From positions 18,461,784 to 18,525,783 of the forward strand of contig NW_023602073.1 in NCBI RefSeq assembly GCF_014898055.3: 64,000 bases of DNA, read 5' to 3'. The DNA comes from Talpa occidentalis. Taxonomy: Eukaryota > Chordata > Mammalia > Eulipotyphla > Talpidae. Each line of letters begins with the position of its first letter. The stretch's first letter is position 1. Shown one piece after another: positions 32,076-43,267 of the stretch. The notes beneath the pieces are model-generated. The model was not told where the DNA came from. It was given only the letters and a program-made list of their open reading frames with translations, and searched no databases. Made by a program: the position numbers and the translations under genes.

Positions 32076-34173
32076 AGTTTGTGATTCTTGATCATTTGAT
32101 TTCATTGTGTGTCTGTTGATATGTTTCTCTTCATTCTACTTGGGATTTATTAAGCTTCATGAACTTGTAGTTTTCCTTATCAAGCAGAGGAAGATGACAC
32201 AGTTGGTTCTCACAAGCTTTCCGCTCCCTTGTGCCTCTTCTCCCTTTATTAGGAGTGTCGGTTTGCTTGCTAGTGCCCGCGAGTCCCTCAGGCATTCTTC
32301 ACCGTTTTTTTTTTTTTTTTTTTTGCTTCTCTAACAAGGTAATTTATATTTGTCTTCAAGTTTTCTCCTTCTTTCTCCTGCTTGACTAAGTCTGTTATTG
32401 CCCATCTAATTCATCCAGCTGTGCTGCAGCCCAGGAGGCTGGTGCCTGCCTTCCCATCCTCCTTTAACAGATGGAGTAACTGAGGCACAGAGGGGCTCGG
32501 TGCCTCCCCCAAAGCCCCACAGCAAGGCAGTGGCAGGGCCTCAACTGGAAGGGTCGTGAGGATGGAGAAGAAACAACAGGGCCGAGAGAGCGAGAGGATA
32601 GGAGGGCCAGGCCAGAAGTGATGGGAGTGAGAGAGAGCAGAGGCAAGGGTGAGGTCTGCCCCTGTAGGGTGTGTCTGCACCTGTAGTGAGGAATCAGCAG
32701 TGTCGGAATCATGTATTTATTCAGAAAGGGATAGCAAGAGACTTTACCGGATGTGATGAAGGCTCCCTAGGGCACTGTGGGAGGAAAGTGGGTGGGAGCA
32801 GACACAAGGGCTTTCCCACTTGCGCTCCTCGCTTACTCCCTGGATGCAGGTCCTGTGCTGGACAAGGCTGGGCCCAGAGGGGATCCAATGGGGGAGACCT
32901 GTAGGAAGCGGATCATCAGGTCAGTGGCCAAGGTAGGGTAAGAGGGAAGTTCGGGGCTTGTAGGAAACCAAAGGGACAGTCAGAGGTAGGTAGAATCCAG
33001 GAGAGTGGGGAGCCAGGACTCAGGAGGCAACACCCAGGTCACCAAGTCACATGGCTATTGAGACAGAAGGGAGCCCCAAGAGTAGGGCAGTACTGGGGTG
33101 CCTCAAACCTTGCTTCTGCCGAGCTGCACGATGCAGCTGGTGACACAAACCTTAGGTGCCTCTGTGTCCCTGCCTGTCCAAGGGCACTAACAGCACCTGG
33201 AAGGTTCTGAAAGGATGGAACTAGCTCTTCTCTGCTCAGGAGTTGAGCCGGTACCAGCACTTGAGCCTCCATGCTGGGTCTGGCTCCTGGGCCCTCAAGT
33301 CAGCAGGGTCAACTTGGTGACCCCAGTTTCATCAGGCCTAAGCCTCCAGCATGCCAGGCCCTGGGCTGGGCAATGCTGGGCACATGGACGTGAACTCTGA
33401 GTCTGATGGGGTTGGGGGGCAGGTGTGGGTGGACCCCTCAGCTTGGTTTAAGTACTTGGTTCAAGTACTGGCCTGCCGGACCGGTTCACCACTGTCCGGA
33501 CTCGCATCTCCCTGGGGACAAGCCAGCTCTGCAGAGAAGTTTCCTTCCCGGGAACAATGTCAGCTACGGGTCAGAGGACTGGCTTTCATCTCCAGCAGAC
33601 ACACTCCCCCTTCCTTTCCTAGCGAGAGCCTCCTCACTCTCCCTGTGGCCGTGGAGGCTGAAAGAGGGCGTCTGGGTCCCCAGGAGCCAGTCTGACCCCC
33701 GGGGCACGCTTCCTGGCGGTAACAGCCCCTGGCGTTTGCAGCGCAGTCGAATTGTGAAAGTTTCTCCTGAGCAGAGCCCGGGTGCGGACGAGCAGCCCCC
33801 GGAGCTGGACGGGCCATCGCGGCTCTCGCCCCTCCCAGCGGAGTGGCCGCTCTGCGCCTCCGTTTGTCCGATTGTTCAACAGGCCCTTGGCTGCCGCAGC
33901 GGAGAGAAAGAGACGCCCGCTCAGCACAGTGCTCAGGGAGAGCCCAGGAGGGGAGGCGGAGGGTCCCGGGTCACCCCGGGGCGGGGGGCGTGAGGAGAGA
34001 GCAGCTGTCAGAACCTCTCAGGTCGGCGCCTGATCTTTGCCCTCGGGGTGACTTTGACTTTGGGGAAGATGAGGCAGAGATGGGGGTGACGAGAGCACCC
34101 CCACACAGTGCGCACTCACGATCCCGGAGGCACTCGGTCCCGGCTCAGGGAGGTGGGACGGGGGCTCGGTCAC
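32076..34173. other. AT-rich repeat and ETFB intron-1-like segment (U3)
   Basis: Counterpart of 20,601-22,696. Nothing beyond what is described there. Confidence 0.5.
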
Positions 34174-34215
34174 CTTCACGGCGAAGTCGATCACGAGCGC
34201 GCGCAGCTCCGCCAT
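34174..34215 (-). pseudogene. ETFB: ETFB exon 1 with 15-base in-frame deletion (U3)
   Basis: Identical to the U2 copy: MAELRALVIDFAVK, then the GTGACC donor. The shared loss of AVKRV shows it predates the U2/U3 duplication, or was copied between them. Confidence 0.75.
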
Positions 34216-35198
34216 CTTCCCGCGGCAGCCCCCGCGGGGTCCCGCGCTCGCTCGGACTCGGGCGGCCGGCGCCCCGCCCCCGCCCTTCTCTGCGCCTGCG
34301 CCCCCTCCGGCAGCCAGTCACTCGCGGCAGCGCCCGCCTCCCCCCGGCGGAGCACCAATCGGGCGGCCGGAGGGAGGCGTGGCAGGCGGATGCCGACCAA
34401 TGAGGAGGGGTCTGGGGAGGGAGGCGGGACCCGGGCGGAAAGGGGGAGCGGCGACGGGGGGCGTGGCCGGGAGCTGGGGGAACGGTCCTGCAGGGGCGGG
34501 GCGCCCCGGAGCAGAGCTCTCCCCAGCCCGCCGTCCTAGCCTCTCGCCGAGCCCCGAATCCTCCCCTCCCTGCGGACTCCCACCTCTTCCTCGCCCCGCC
34601 AAGTCGCCCCGCCCGCGTCTGTCTCTCCATTCTGCCCCACGCGCCGGTACCCCAGCTCTGCCCCTGCGCCCCCCAAACCCGCGTCCTCCGTGGTGCCCCC
34701 TCCTCTTCCTGCGCCGCTGCCCGCCCGACCCCTCCAGACCGCGCCCCTGTCCACGCCAGTCTTTCCTCCTTCCCTGCCCCCCCAGCCCCGGCCGGCTCCG
34801 CCCCGAGCCTCGTCCCCGCCCGCGCCCCGCGCACGTGGACGCCCGGGCCCGCGCGGCCGGCCCGCCCCGCTCCCGCCCGGAAAGGCCCGGGGGCCGCGGC
34901 GGTGGGAGTCGTTCCCCTGTTGCGCCCCAGCCGGCTGCGGGCGCGGGCGCGGGGAGCCTGGGGCCGGCGTCGGGGCTCCCGGTCCTGGGGCCCCAGAGAG
35001 CGGACGCCCGGTGGGAGGCGGCGGTGCGCGCGGTGGGGCCCGGGGGAGGGCGGGCGGCCCGGGCCCGGGCGGGCTCCAAGGGCGCCTCTGCCTGGGGTGC
35101 GGGGTCAAGAGCGGGCGGCACGTGCTGTGGGTCCCTGGGAGGTCACCGGGGTGTCTGCGGCGCAGGAGGGGCCTTCCCCGGGCGTCTCCTCCCCCCTC

Positions 35199-35333
35199 TT
35201 CCCGCTGGCCAGGCTCCCCGCAAGAATAGAGATGGGTAATGCCCGCCACCCCGAAAAGCAGGACCCGGAGAAGACTTTGGATTCCACGCCTTCTGGGCGG
35301 TGTAACCCGGCAGGGCGGTCAGCAGCTGCAGGC
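35199..35333 (-). pseudogene. CLDND2: CLDND2 exon 3, frameshifted (U3)
   Basis: Same sequence and same GTGGAATCCAAAG frame break as the U2 copy. Confidence 0.8.
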
Positions 35334-35600
35334 CTGGGCCCACCTGGACAGTAGGCGGCATGCGGGCCCCGCCCCGGCCCCGCACCGCACCGCCCCCTTC
35401 CCAGCCGGGCCGGGCCATGCAGTGCAAGCAGCCCCTGCGAGCCCCGCCCCCGGCCCGGCGCCCGTCCCCGCCCACTGCCCTCAGTCGCCTGCGGGTCCCC
35501 CCCAGTCCCCACTGGAGTGTCAATTCGTGATCCCTGGACCCCTGCCTATCTCCGATCCCAGCCCCACCCTATGTCTGGTCCCCGCTGCCCTCTCTCCGCA

Positions 35601-35733
35601 GAGAAAGAAGACGATGCTCACAACCTGGGCCCGCGGGTTGCCCTTGTGGCTCAGAATCCGCAGGGCCACCACCGAGCCCAGGGTGCTGCAGCCCACAGAG
35701 AGCACATGCCCGCCCCCGCGACCAGCAGCATGG
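35601..35733 (-). pseudogene. CLDND2: CLDND2 exon 2, open frame (U3)
   Basis: Reads HAAGRGGGHVLSVGCSTLGSVVALRILSHKGNPRAQVVSIVFFLC in frame with no stop, after acceptor CTCCCCAG. It aligns with human CLDND2 exon 2, but no GT donor is seen directly after it. Confidence 0.75.
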
Positions 35734-35999
35734 CTGGGGAGAGCGGCCCCTCCCACCGCCACAGGGCTGAGCTCACCCACCCGAAGTCAGGGGTTGGGTG
35801 GGGCCCTGGGGGCCATTAATGTCATGTGGGGGTGTGTGGTGGCCTCGGTCACCGAGGGGCAGCGGATCTGGGACTGGAATTGGAAAAGATGTAGGTGCCC
35901 AGCTGTGCGGGAGGGGCAGGGACCACCGGGGTCAGTGCGCGGTCCCTGTCTAGGGGGGCTGGAGCAGAAATCTTGGGGGTTGGGGCGGGTGGGCCCCAC

Positions 36000-36168
36000 T
36001 CTGGCAGGGTAGGTTGGAGGCGACTCTGCTGTTACATTCCTGCCACAAGCCGCTGTGGCCCCTGTGGTGCTGGATCCAGTAGCTGGAGGCAGTGAAGAGA
36101 ATGGTGACCATGTTGGCTAAGAAGCCCAGGATGGTGCCCCCCGCTCTGGAGGCTACGCTTCACCCAAT
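36000..36168 (-). pseudogene. CLDND2: CLDND2 exon 1, start codon lost and G-run frameshift (U3)
   Basis: The start position reads ATT (36,168-36,166) with one G short in the next run. The later run CAGAGCGGGGGGCACC has six G's where five keep the frame. The rest encodes the first helix and the HSGLWQECN signature. Confidence 0.8.
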
Positions 36169-37784
36169 GCCAGGGAGCCTGTCTTCAGGGCCACAGGGGC
36201 AGGGTTGGCCAAGGGCCTGCCCCAGCTTCTGGGAGCTTCTTCCCCAGGCTCCTCTCCCACCAGAGACCCCTTCCATGGTCACTCTGTATCCCAGATGCCA
36301 CCCCAGCACCCAGGCCCCTACTCCTGGGAATCTGGAAAGTCTCCTCCCTCAGGGTTCCTCTCTCCTCTTCCGTAAGGCTTCCACTGGGGATGAGGCCTTG
36401 CTCCCCAGGAGTCCCCGCTTAGGCAGCTTCTTGTCTCCCAGAGACCTCCACCCACGGTGGGGTGACCCTTTGGTCTGCCCAGTGCTCCCCTCCCCAAAGC
36501 ACACTCCCACCTAAGTGACTCACACCCCCCTCCCAGATCTCAGACAAGCGCCCAGGGAGGAGGGGGATGGGAGACTGGGTCTCTGTGAGTCTGCGGGGGT
36601 TCCAGAACCCTCTCCCTCAGCAGCCATTTACAGAGAAAACACCTTTCTCTCTTTCCCTCCTCTCTCTCTCATCCTGCAGGTGACAGCTCAGAGACACTCG
36701 GCAGGTCTGGGCCCTGACAGTCTAGACCTTGGTCGTCTGGAAACTGCTCTGCCCTGACCCCAAACTCTCCTGAGGTGGCTCAGCCCTCCCAGGCCCCTGC
36801 AGCTCCGCCCTCCTCCCTCCACCTCTCAGAGCCCATGTTCCTCCAGGCCCCTCCTGCTGCATGCAGTGCCTCTCCCCGAGAGCTCACCCCCAGCTCCAGC
36901 CCTGGTCAGCTGCCTCCCACACCCTCTGATCCTCAGCCCCCTCTCAGCTGAGCCTGGCAGCATCCCCCGCAGCAGGGATGGTTCACTGTCCCATGCTTGG
37001 CCTAGGGGCCCCAGATCTGCTGGCCTTACATGTGCCCCCTCCTGCTTGTCACCCCGAATTGCCCTTGGACCTCGGATTCTGGTTCCTTCCACACCCTGAA
37101 TGTCCTGGTTCCCTCTCTCCTGTCCATCTAGTGCCTGGCCCCATGCAGGCCCCTCGCAGGCCCACCCTACTCGTGTGGGACTCACTGCGTCACCAAGTTC
37201 CTCCCTCACCTCCCAGCCTCCCGAGCATATCCCAGAGGGCACTTTCTGGTACCCCAAGTGGATGCTCCCCTCCCCGATAACATATCCTAGTTCCACAGCT
37301 ACCTCAGGAGAGAATCAGTTGGGTGTTAGAGCCCGTCTCCCACCGCACTCTCTGTCCATCCTCACTACCCAACTGCACTGCTCCCCCAACATTCTGGCCA
37401 CAGAGCTCTCCTCTGCCTCCCCTTAAACAGCTGGTCTTTCCACAGTTCTACCTTTGGGTGCCTCCATCTGATTACCATTTCTCGGCCCCAGACGTCCCAA
37501 AGCACCTCTCCCTGCACCCCCAGATGTGATCCGCCTTTCTTGGCACCCTCCTGCACTTTGTGCCCCTTCCAAACTCGGGGACCCTGGTGGGCAGGAAGAG
37601 GAGGGGTGTGCCTGACTCCTCTCTGGGGCCCCGAGTCCCTTGCCATGCAGCCGGCGAGTCCTGGCTTCTGTCACCACCCAATGAATCTCAGAATAACCAC
37701 ATTCAGCGAATTTTCCTTGACTGGGTGAAAAAAAACAATGAGGGTGGGGGGACAACAGGAGGGGCAGGAGACCTGGACTCGTCT

Positions 37785-38050
37785 TTTTTTTGGTTTAAGA
37801 TTGATTTATTAATGCATGCAAGAACCGGGGTACATGGCAGAGGTGTGCAGGGGGAGAGGATTCACCGCAGACAGGGTGGGGAGCAGAACAGGCAGATGTA
37901 ACTGAAATGCATTGGTGAGGGGAGCAGCGGGGAGGAGAGGTCTGCTGCGCCATGTGGATAGCTCTGGCCGGGGATGGAGCTCGAGCTGCAGTGGCTTCGG
38001 ACAGCTTCATTGTGCTGCATCTCAAGCGCTTTTACCACCAGGATGCCCTG
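37785..38050 (-). repeat. tRNA-derived SINE just downstream of NKG7 (U3)
   Basis: Full-length, in the same sense as NKG7. This is the complete form of the SINE that is cut and fused to exon 1 in U1, U2 and U4. Its tail carries AATAAA on the minus strand (37,810-37,805), the nearest poly(A) signal I see after the NKG7 stop. Confidence 0.85.
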
Positions 38051-38114
38051 GACTCCTCTTGTGGCTGCTCCCAGGAGTGAGCGATGCCTTTGCTCACATC
38101 CTCTCGTAGGCAGG

Positions 38115-38816
38115 CTAGGGGCTCCTGCAGTGGGCGGCCAGGCTCAAGCCCCCTGGGTCACAGACACGGTCAGGGGCTGCCCTCCTCCCTCAGCCCCCGC
38201 CGGCCTCCCGCGCCCAGGGCGGTGCTCACCTGTAATGCCCAGGAAGGCAGCCGACGTCCAGCCCAGGTAGAAGGACCAGGAGAAGGAGGACTGGACCTGC
38301 GGCGAGGGGACCTGGCCATCCCGCTCGCTGGTGTAGACCGCCATGGCCACTGTGGCGCAGAGGGCTGGATCAGGACAGACAGGGCGTCAAGCCTGCTGCA
38401 GGGGCCGCCTGTCCCCACCTGGGCCAACCCACTTCTTACCTGCGGCAAAGCCCGTGATGCACGAGACGAGCAGCCCGCGGCCCGGGGCAGAAAAGGAGGG
38501 GATGCAGGACAGGACCAGGAACCCGACGGACACCAGCCCCAGCAGGGCCGACAAAATGGCAAAAGTCCGTGTCACATGGATGTAGCCTGCGCCAGACCAG
38601 ACCTCTGAGCACTGGGGCCGCCTGGCCGGTCCCCTCCGTCCCCACAGGCACCCTCTTACCTTTCACTGGGTCCTCATGGTTCCTTGGCCAGAGGCCCGAG
38701 TGGCCTGAAAATCCAGGTCCAGTGGCCACGACCCAGACATCTGTGCTCACGGCCACCAGGATGAAGACGAGGCCCAGGCAGCCGGCCAGCACCGCCAGTG
38801 CCCGGCAGGGCTCCAT
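38115..38816 (-). CDS. NKG7: NKG7, four exons, near-intact with a slightly early stop (U3)
   Basis: Natural killer granule protein 7 is a four-transmembrane PMP22/claudin-like protein of cytotoxic granule membranes. Exons on the minus strand are 38,816-38,660, 38,586-38,440, 38,364-38,230 and 38,152-38,115, all with GT/AG borders and phase-1 introns. The product is 158 residues: MEPCRALAVLAG (helix 1 about 8-26), the GLW motif at 41-43, helix 2 about 61-81, helix 3 about 96-113, and helix 4 about 129-153 (FSWSFYLGW at 129-137). Human NKG7 has 165 residues, and alignment runs the full length. A TAG at 38,117-38,115 (codon 159) cuts off PAYERM, and the matching old stop is at 38,096-38,094. The lost tail held Y-E-R-M, a YxxPhi-type sorting signal (YETL in human). 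It is probably still expressible: a TATA-like box lies upstream and a SINE poly(A) signal downstream. A sequencing error at the TAG cannot be excluded. Confidence 0.85.
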
Positions 38817-38916
38817 GATGCGTCCGCTGAGGGGCTGTGCTCCGGCCTCCGCTGAGCTCCTGGAAGAGACCCCGGCAGGGATGAGTGGCTTTGACGGCAA
38901 GGAGGGTTTTCCTGCC

Positions 38917-38922
38917 TTTATA
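38917..38922 (-). promoter_or_regulatory. NKG7: TATA-like box of NKG7 (U3)
   Basis: The minus strand reads GGGTATAAAGG about 100 bases upstream of the NKG7 ATG, a usual distance. The same site in U1, U2, U4 and U5 reads GTGTGAAGG, so only this copy keeps the box. Confidence 0.6.
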
Positions 38923-38929
38923 CCCTGTC

Positions 38930-40570
38930 CTCAGTGTCAGGGAGAGCGTGAGCGTGTCATATTGCGGTTGAGGGGGGCGTTGTGTGTTCCGGCTATAACT
39001 CCAATTCCTGGATCTCCAACCACCACCTGAAACACAGTCATCCGAGGGCTTCCTGGAAGAGGTGAGAGAGACTTGGGCCCCCAGCGGTGAATGTGCGGAC
39101 CTGTCAGTTTAATCAAAGGGGGATGTGGCCAGAGGGCACAGGTGGGGGCAATGCGTCATACTTTCCTGTGGTTCTGCAAACTTCCATTCGGAGCGACCGA
39201 GGTGGGGGCGGTCGGGGAACTCAAGGGTCTTCACAAAAAGAATGGGCTGGGGGCCATGGTGGGGCTGATGGAAGAAGACCTGGGACCGAGACACGAGGTC
39301 CCAATGGAGGAAGGGGTGGAGGGGAGCTCCCACTCCCAGGTCCCTGGTTGGAGCTGAGGGCCCTGGCGGGTGGAGAACCACCTCATGACCGCTTCTGAGC
39401 ATGCTGACATCCTGCCAGTAAGTCTCTTCCTAGACAGCTCTTTTCCGGGTTGGGGGAGTTTGGGGTTTCTGGGGGAGACTCTCCAGGGTGAGAGGGGAGG
39501 TGGGTGCAGAACCCTCCAAGGCCAGCCACCCCATCCCAGCACGAGGCGCTGGCCACACCTCACCTGACAGCAGGTGTGTGTTTAGGTGCACGGCCAGGTG
39601 AGACATGGCACCTGGACTTCTAGGAAGCTGAACGTGACCCAGAAGTGAAGCTGTCGTGAAGGCTGAGTCTGCAGTCCCGGGACAGCTGGCCCCGGGGAGG
39701 CCAAAGCGCTGCTCGCCCAGGGCACGCCCTCCCCGGTGAGCTGACCGCCTCTGCTGCCCACACGCTCGCCAGGCCCACGGCAGCAGAGCCAGGCCGGGGC
39801 AAAAAAGGCTGGATCATAGGGTGGGTGAAACTGAACACTGATCTAGGGCTTTAGGGAGGGTGGGTCCCCTGATGAACTCGCAACCCCCAACGATGGCTCC
39901 AGTCTTAACAACAAGGTTTTCCACTCATCAGTCCCTGGGATGCAGAGTACATCAGTCAGCGCCTGCCCCCTCCCTTCCCGGTCTCCCCTGGTGACGTACA
40001 CCCGTTACCCCAGGGCCATCGAGTGTCCTGCTCTTGGCTAAGGTGAAGGAAGCCTTGTACACCCAGTCATGGGGAGTTTCCTTTTGTTCTTTGCTCCATT
40101 TGCTACCTTGACTGTAAGCCCGTGCTCCCAGAGGCTGGACCTGCTGCGCCTTGATGCTGCCCAGGCGAGGGAGGCAGTGGCTCTGGTCGTGGGTGGGTGT
40201 GGGAGCCAGGCTGGAAGAGACGTCGAGTGCCTCCGCGAGCGCAGCGGCTCAGGCTGCTGTGGTGCTGTGAGCCGGGGATCCCGTCCCTGGCCCGCCTCTC
40301 AGCCTCTGCCAGCCTCAAACAGCTTGGGCAGCCCAGTGCCAGCCTCGCACTGCTGGGAGCTCGCCGGGCAAGAGAAGCAGCCTTGAGGCAGGGACTCGTC
40401 AGAGAGTAGTGCAGCAGCAGAGATGGGGAAGTGTAGAGCAGCGGAGATGGGCACTTAACTCCTCCGCCCGCACGGGCTGTCCCACCCCGGTGTTGCTCTC
40501 AATGCGTTCAGTGGCGGCTCTTTCTCCCCTGCCCACCAGGATTTGGCTCTTAGTGCGCGAGTTCGTCATC
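38930..40570. other. NKG7 5' flanking DNA (U3)
   Basis: Counterpart of 18,026-20,065, except that about 350 bases near 40,400 (present in U1, U2, U4 around the CTGTATCAAAATCAGGACATT segment) are missing here. Confidence 0.6.
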
Positions 40571-40575
40571 CTTTC

Positions 40576-41451
40576 TGGCGCGGGCCATGCTACTCATGCT
40601 GTCTGACAAGGTCCGGGCTTGAGGAAAGTTTCTGAAAATTCAGAAAACTCCACAGCTGGCTCCTGCTACTTCCTTTCATTGTTTGTGGCAGTTTTTGGAA
40701 CCATGGAAATTTTCTATAAGCTTTAGAATAACACAATGAGTGTTGGCATTAAGGCCAGTAATACACACTTCAGTGGTTTGAGAAATGTACCTTCCAACAC
40801 GATTGATAATGAAACGGTTTCCAGTAATTCTCCATGTCCTCCAATCTGTAGTTCAGTTGTCATGAGTAACACTGAGTTCTCTGCAAACCATGCTTGATAG
40901 AACTGATGGAACTTAGCCCGGTAAAATCCCCACTAGAGAAGGCCCTGAGGCACCCTGAGAGGCGAAATGGTCCGAGAGAAACACACCACGTATTGTTCCC
41001 AGGCACCAGGACCCCTTGGTTCTATACAGGGAATAGAAGGCCGCTCTCGATGCTACAATGCCTGCTTAGCCTTGTTGTGTGCAGCACCTGTTTCTACTTT
41101 CTGAATAACATACATCTCCTAGGGAAATAATGCCACCAAGTCAATGTAACCAAGTGAATCATAGACTGGGAAAATTAAAAGACTGTGCACTGGTTGATGA
41201 CCAAAAATAATTCCTGAAACAATGTAAAAGTAAAGTCACATGATTGCATGATGTAATGATCAATTAACAATTTCTGATGTATAAATAAAGACCCGCTGAG
41301 ACCCTCAGCGGGAGATGTCCGCACCCTGATGAAGTGTCAGTGTCTCCTCCCCACCTCATCTACCTCATCTCCCCCCCCCCATCACTCCACTTCGCCGACG
41401 TTGCCTCTTCCTTGCGGGGACCCTGCCCCAGTGGGACCTGGACTCCTGCAA
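40576..41451 (+). mobile_element. Solo LTR of an endogenous retrovirus
   Basis: A segment of about 876 bases, beginning TGGCGCGGGCC and ending CTCCTGCA(A), interrupts the otherwise continuous duplicon and is flanked by CTTTC on both sides (40,571-40,575; 41,452-41,456). It contains a promoter-like GTATAAATAAAG (41,279-41,290), followed by a perfect 9-base hairpin (41,292-41,312). I infer plus orientation from the TATA position. No coding sequence is present. Family unknown. Confidence 0.65.
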
Positions 41452-41582
41452 CTTTCATCTTTCGTGGTCGTCTTCTCCAGGTGCACTTGGGTGATGAGTA
41501 TGTGGAGAGGGGCAGTCTGAGCTGTGTGCGGCCTTCTTGATGGACTTCCATTTTATACATATATATATATATGTATAAATGT

Positions 41583-41824
41583 TAAAGATTTATTTATGCA
41601 AACAAGAACTGGGGTACTGACAGAGGTGCGGGGTGTGAGAGGACTCCACAGAGAGAGTGGGGAGCAGAACCGGCAGACACTGCTGAGGGGAGCAGCGGGG
41701 GAGACAGGAGAGGTCTGACACACCGTGTGCGAATCTCACCGGCCTGCCAGGATGAAATCCGTCTGCAGAGGCTGCGGACGGCTTCACAGTGCGGCGCTCA
41801 ACCACCTGCGCCACCAGGGAGGCC
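41583..41824 (-). repeat. Chimeric tRNA-derived SINE (U4)
   Basis: The tail half (GGTGCGGGGTGTGAGAGGACTCC) matches the U3 SINE at 30,353-30,605. The head half (GGCTGCGGACGGCTTCACAGTG) matches the U3 SINE at 30,966-31,226. The spacer between those two is absent in U4. Confidence 0.8.
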
Positions 41825-43050
41825 CAAGACAATCTTTCAGAAACTCTCCTGTACATGAAAAGGTGCATTTCTCTTGTTGCTGTCAAGATTTTATTTTTGT
41901 TTGAGGTTCTTGATAGTTTGATTTCATTGTGTGTCTGGGTTGCTGTGTTTCTCCTCATTCTACTTGGGATTTATTAAGCTTCATGCACTTGTCGTTTTCC
42001 TTATCAAGCAGAGGAAGATGACACAGTTGGTTCTCACGAGCTTTCCGCTCCCTTGTGCCTCTTCTCCCTTTATTAGGAGTGTCGGTTTGCTTGCTAGTGC
42101 CCGCGAGTCCCTCAGGCATTCTTCACCGCTTTTGGTTTTTTTTTTTTTTTTGCTTCTCTAACTAGATAATTTAATTGTGTCCTCAAGTTTTCTCCTTCTT
42201 TCTCCTGCTTGACTAAGTCTGTTATTGCCCATCTAATTAATCCGGTTGTGCTGCAGCCCAGGAGGCTGGTGCCTGCCTTCCCATCCTCCTTTAACAGATG
42301 GAGTAACTGAGGCACAGCGGGGCTCGGTGCCTCCCCCAAAGCCCCACAGCAAGGCAGTGGCAGGGCCTCAACTGGAAGGGTCGTGAGGATGGAGAAGAGA
42401 CAACAGGGCCGAGAGAGCGAGAGGACAGGAGGGCCAGGCCAGAAGTGATGGGGGTGAGAGAGGAGCAGAGGCAGGGGTGAGGTCTGCCCCTGTAGGGTGT
42501 GTCTGCGCCTGTAGTGAGGAATCGGCAGTGTCGGAATCATGGATTTATTGAGAAAGGGACAGCAACAGACTTTACCGGATGATGCAGGCGCCCTCGGGCA
42601 CTGTGGGAGGAAAGAGGGTGGGAGCAGACACAAGGGCTTTCCCACTTGCGCCCCTCACACATTCCCGGATTCCAGTCCTGTGCTGAGCAAGGCTGGACCC
42701 AGAGGGGAGCCAGTGGGGGAGACCGATAAGAAGCAGATCATCAGGTCAGGGGCCAGGGTAGGGGCAGAGGGAAGTTCCGGGGCTGTAGGAACCCAAAGGG
42801 ACAGCCAGAGGTAGGTAGAATCCAGGAGAGTGAGGAGCCAGGACTCAGGAGGCAACACCCAGGTCACCAAGCCACGTGGCTATTGAGTGGAGACAGAAGG
42901 GAGCCCCGAGAGTCGAGCAGGACTGGGGTGGCCTCCAACCTTGCCTCTGCTGAGCTGCATGATGCAGCAGGTGACACAAACCTCACGGGCCTCCCTGTCC
43001 TGCCTGTCCAAGGGCACTAACAGCATCTGGAAGGTTCTGAAAGGATGGAA
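41825..43050. other. AT-rich segment and ETFB-intron-like segment (U4)
   Basis: Matches 20,620-21,745 of U2 without the SINE at its left. No exon recognised. Confidence 0.5.
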
Positions 43051-43267
43051 CCAGGTCACCCACCCGAAGTCAGGGGGTTGGTTGGGAACCTGGGGGCCAT
43101 TAATGTCACCCAAGTGGGGGTGTGTGGTGGCCTCGGTCACCGAGGGGCAGCTGGATCTGGCACTGGAATTGGAAATGACGTAGGTGCCCAGTTGTTGGGG
43201 GAGGGGTGGGGACACTGGTATCAGTGCGAGGTTGCCATCTCGGGGGGCTGGGGTGGGCGAGCCCCAC

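Larger units (their letters stand above)
33930..35560 (-). promoter_or_regulatory. CpG island over ETFB exon 1 and CLDND2 exon 3 (U3)
   Basis: Near-identical to 22,451-24,060, with small indels in G/C runs. The CCAAT motif recurs near 34,396. Confidence 0.6.
30296..41531 (-). repeat. Duplicon unit U3, the most complete copy
   Basis: Carries the left spacer (TA repeat, SINE, AT-rich repeat, SINE, L1 end, SINE), the ETFB intron-1-like segment, ETFB exon 1, CLDND2 exons 3-2-1 and the intergenic segment. A full-length SINE, a four-exon NKG7 and the NKG7 5' flank follow. A solo LTR (40,576-41,451) has inserted near its right end. Confidence 0.9.
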
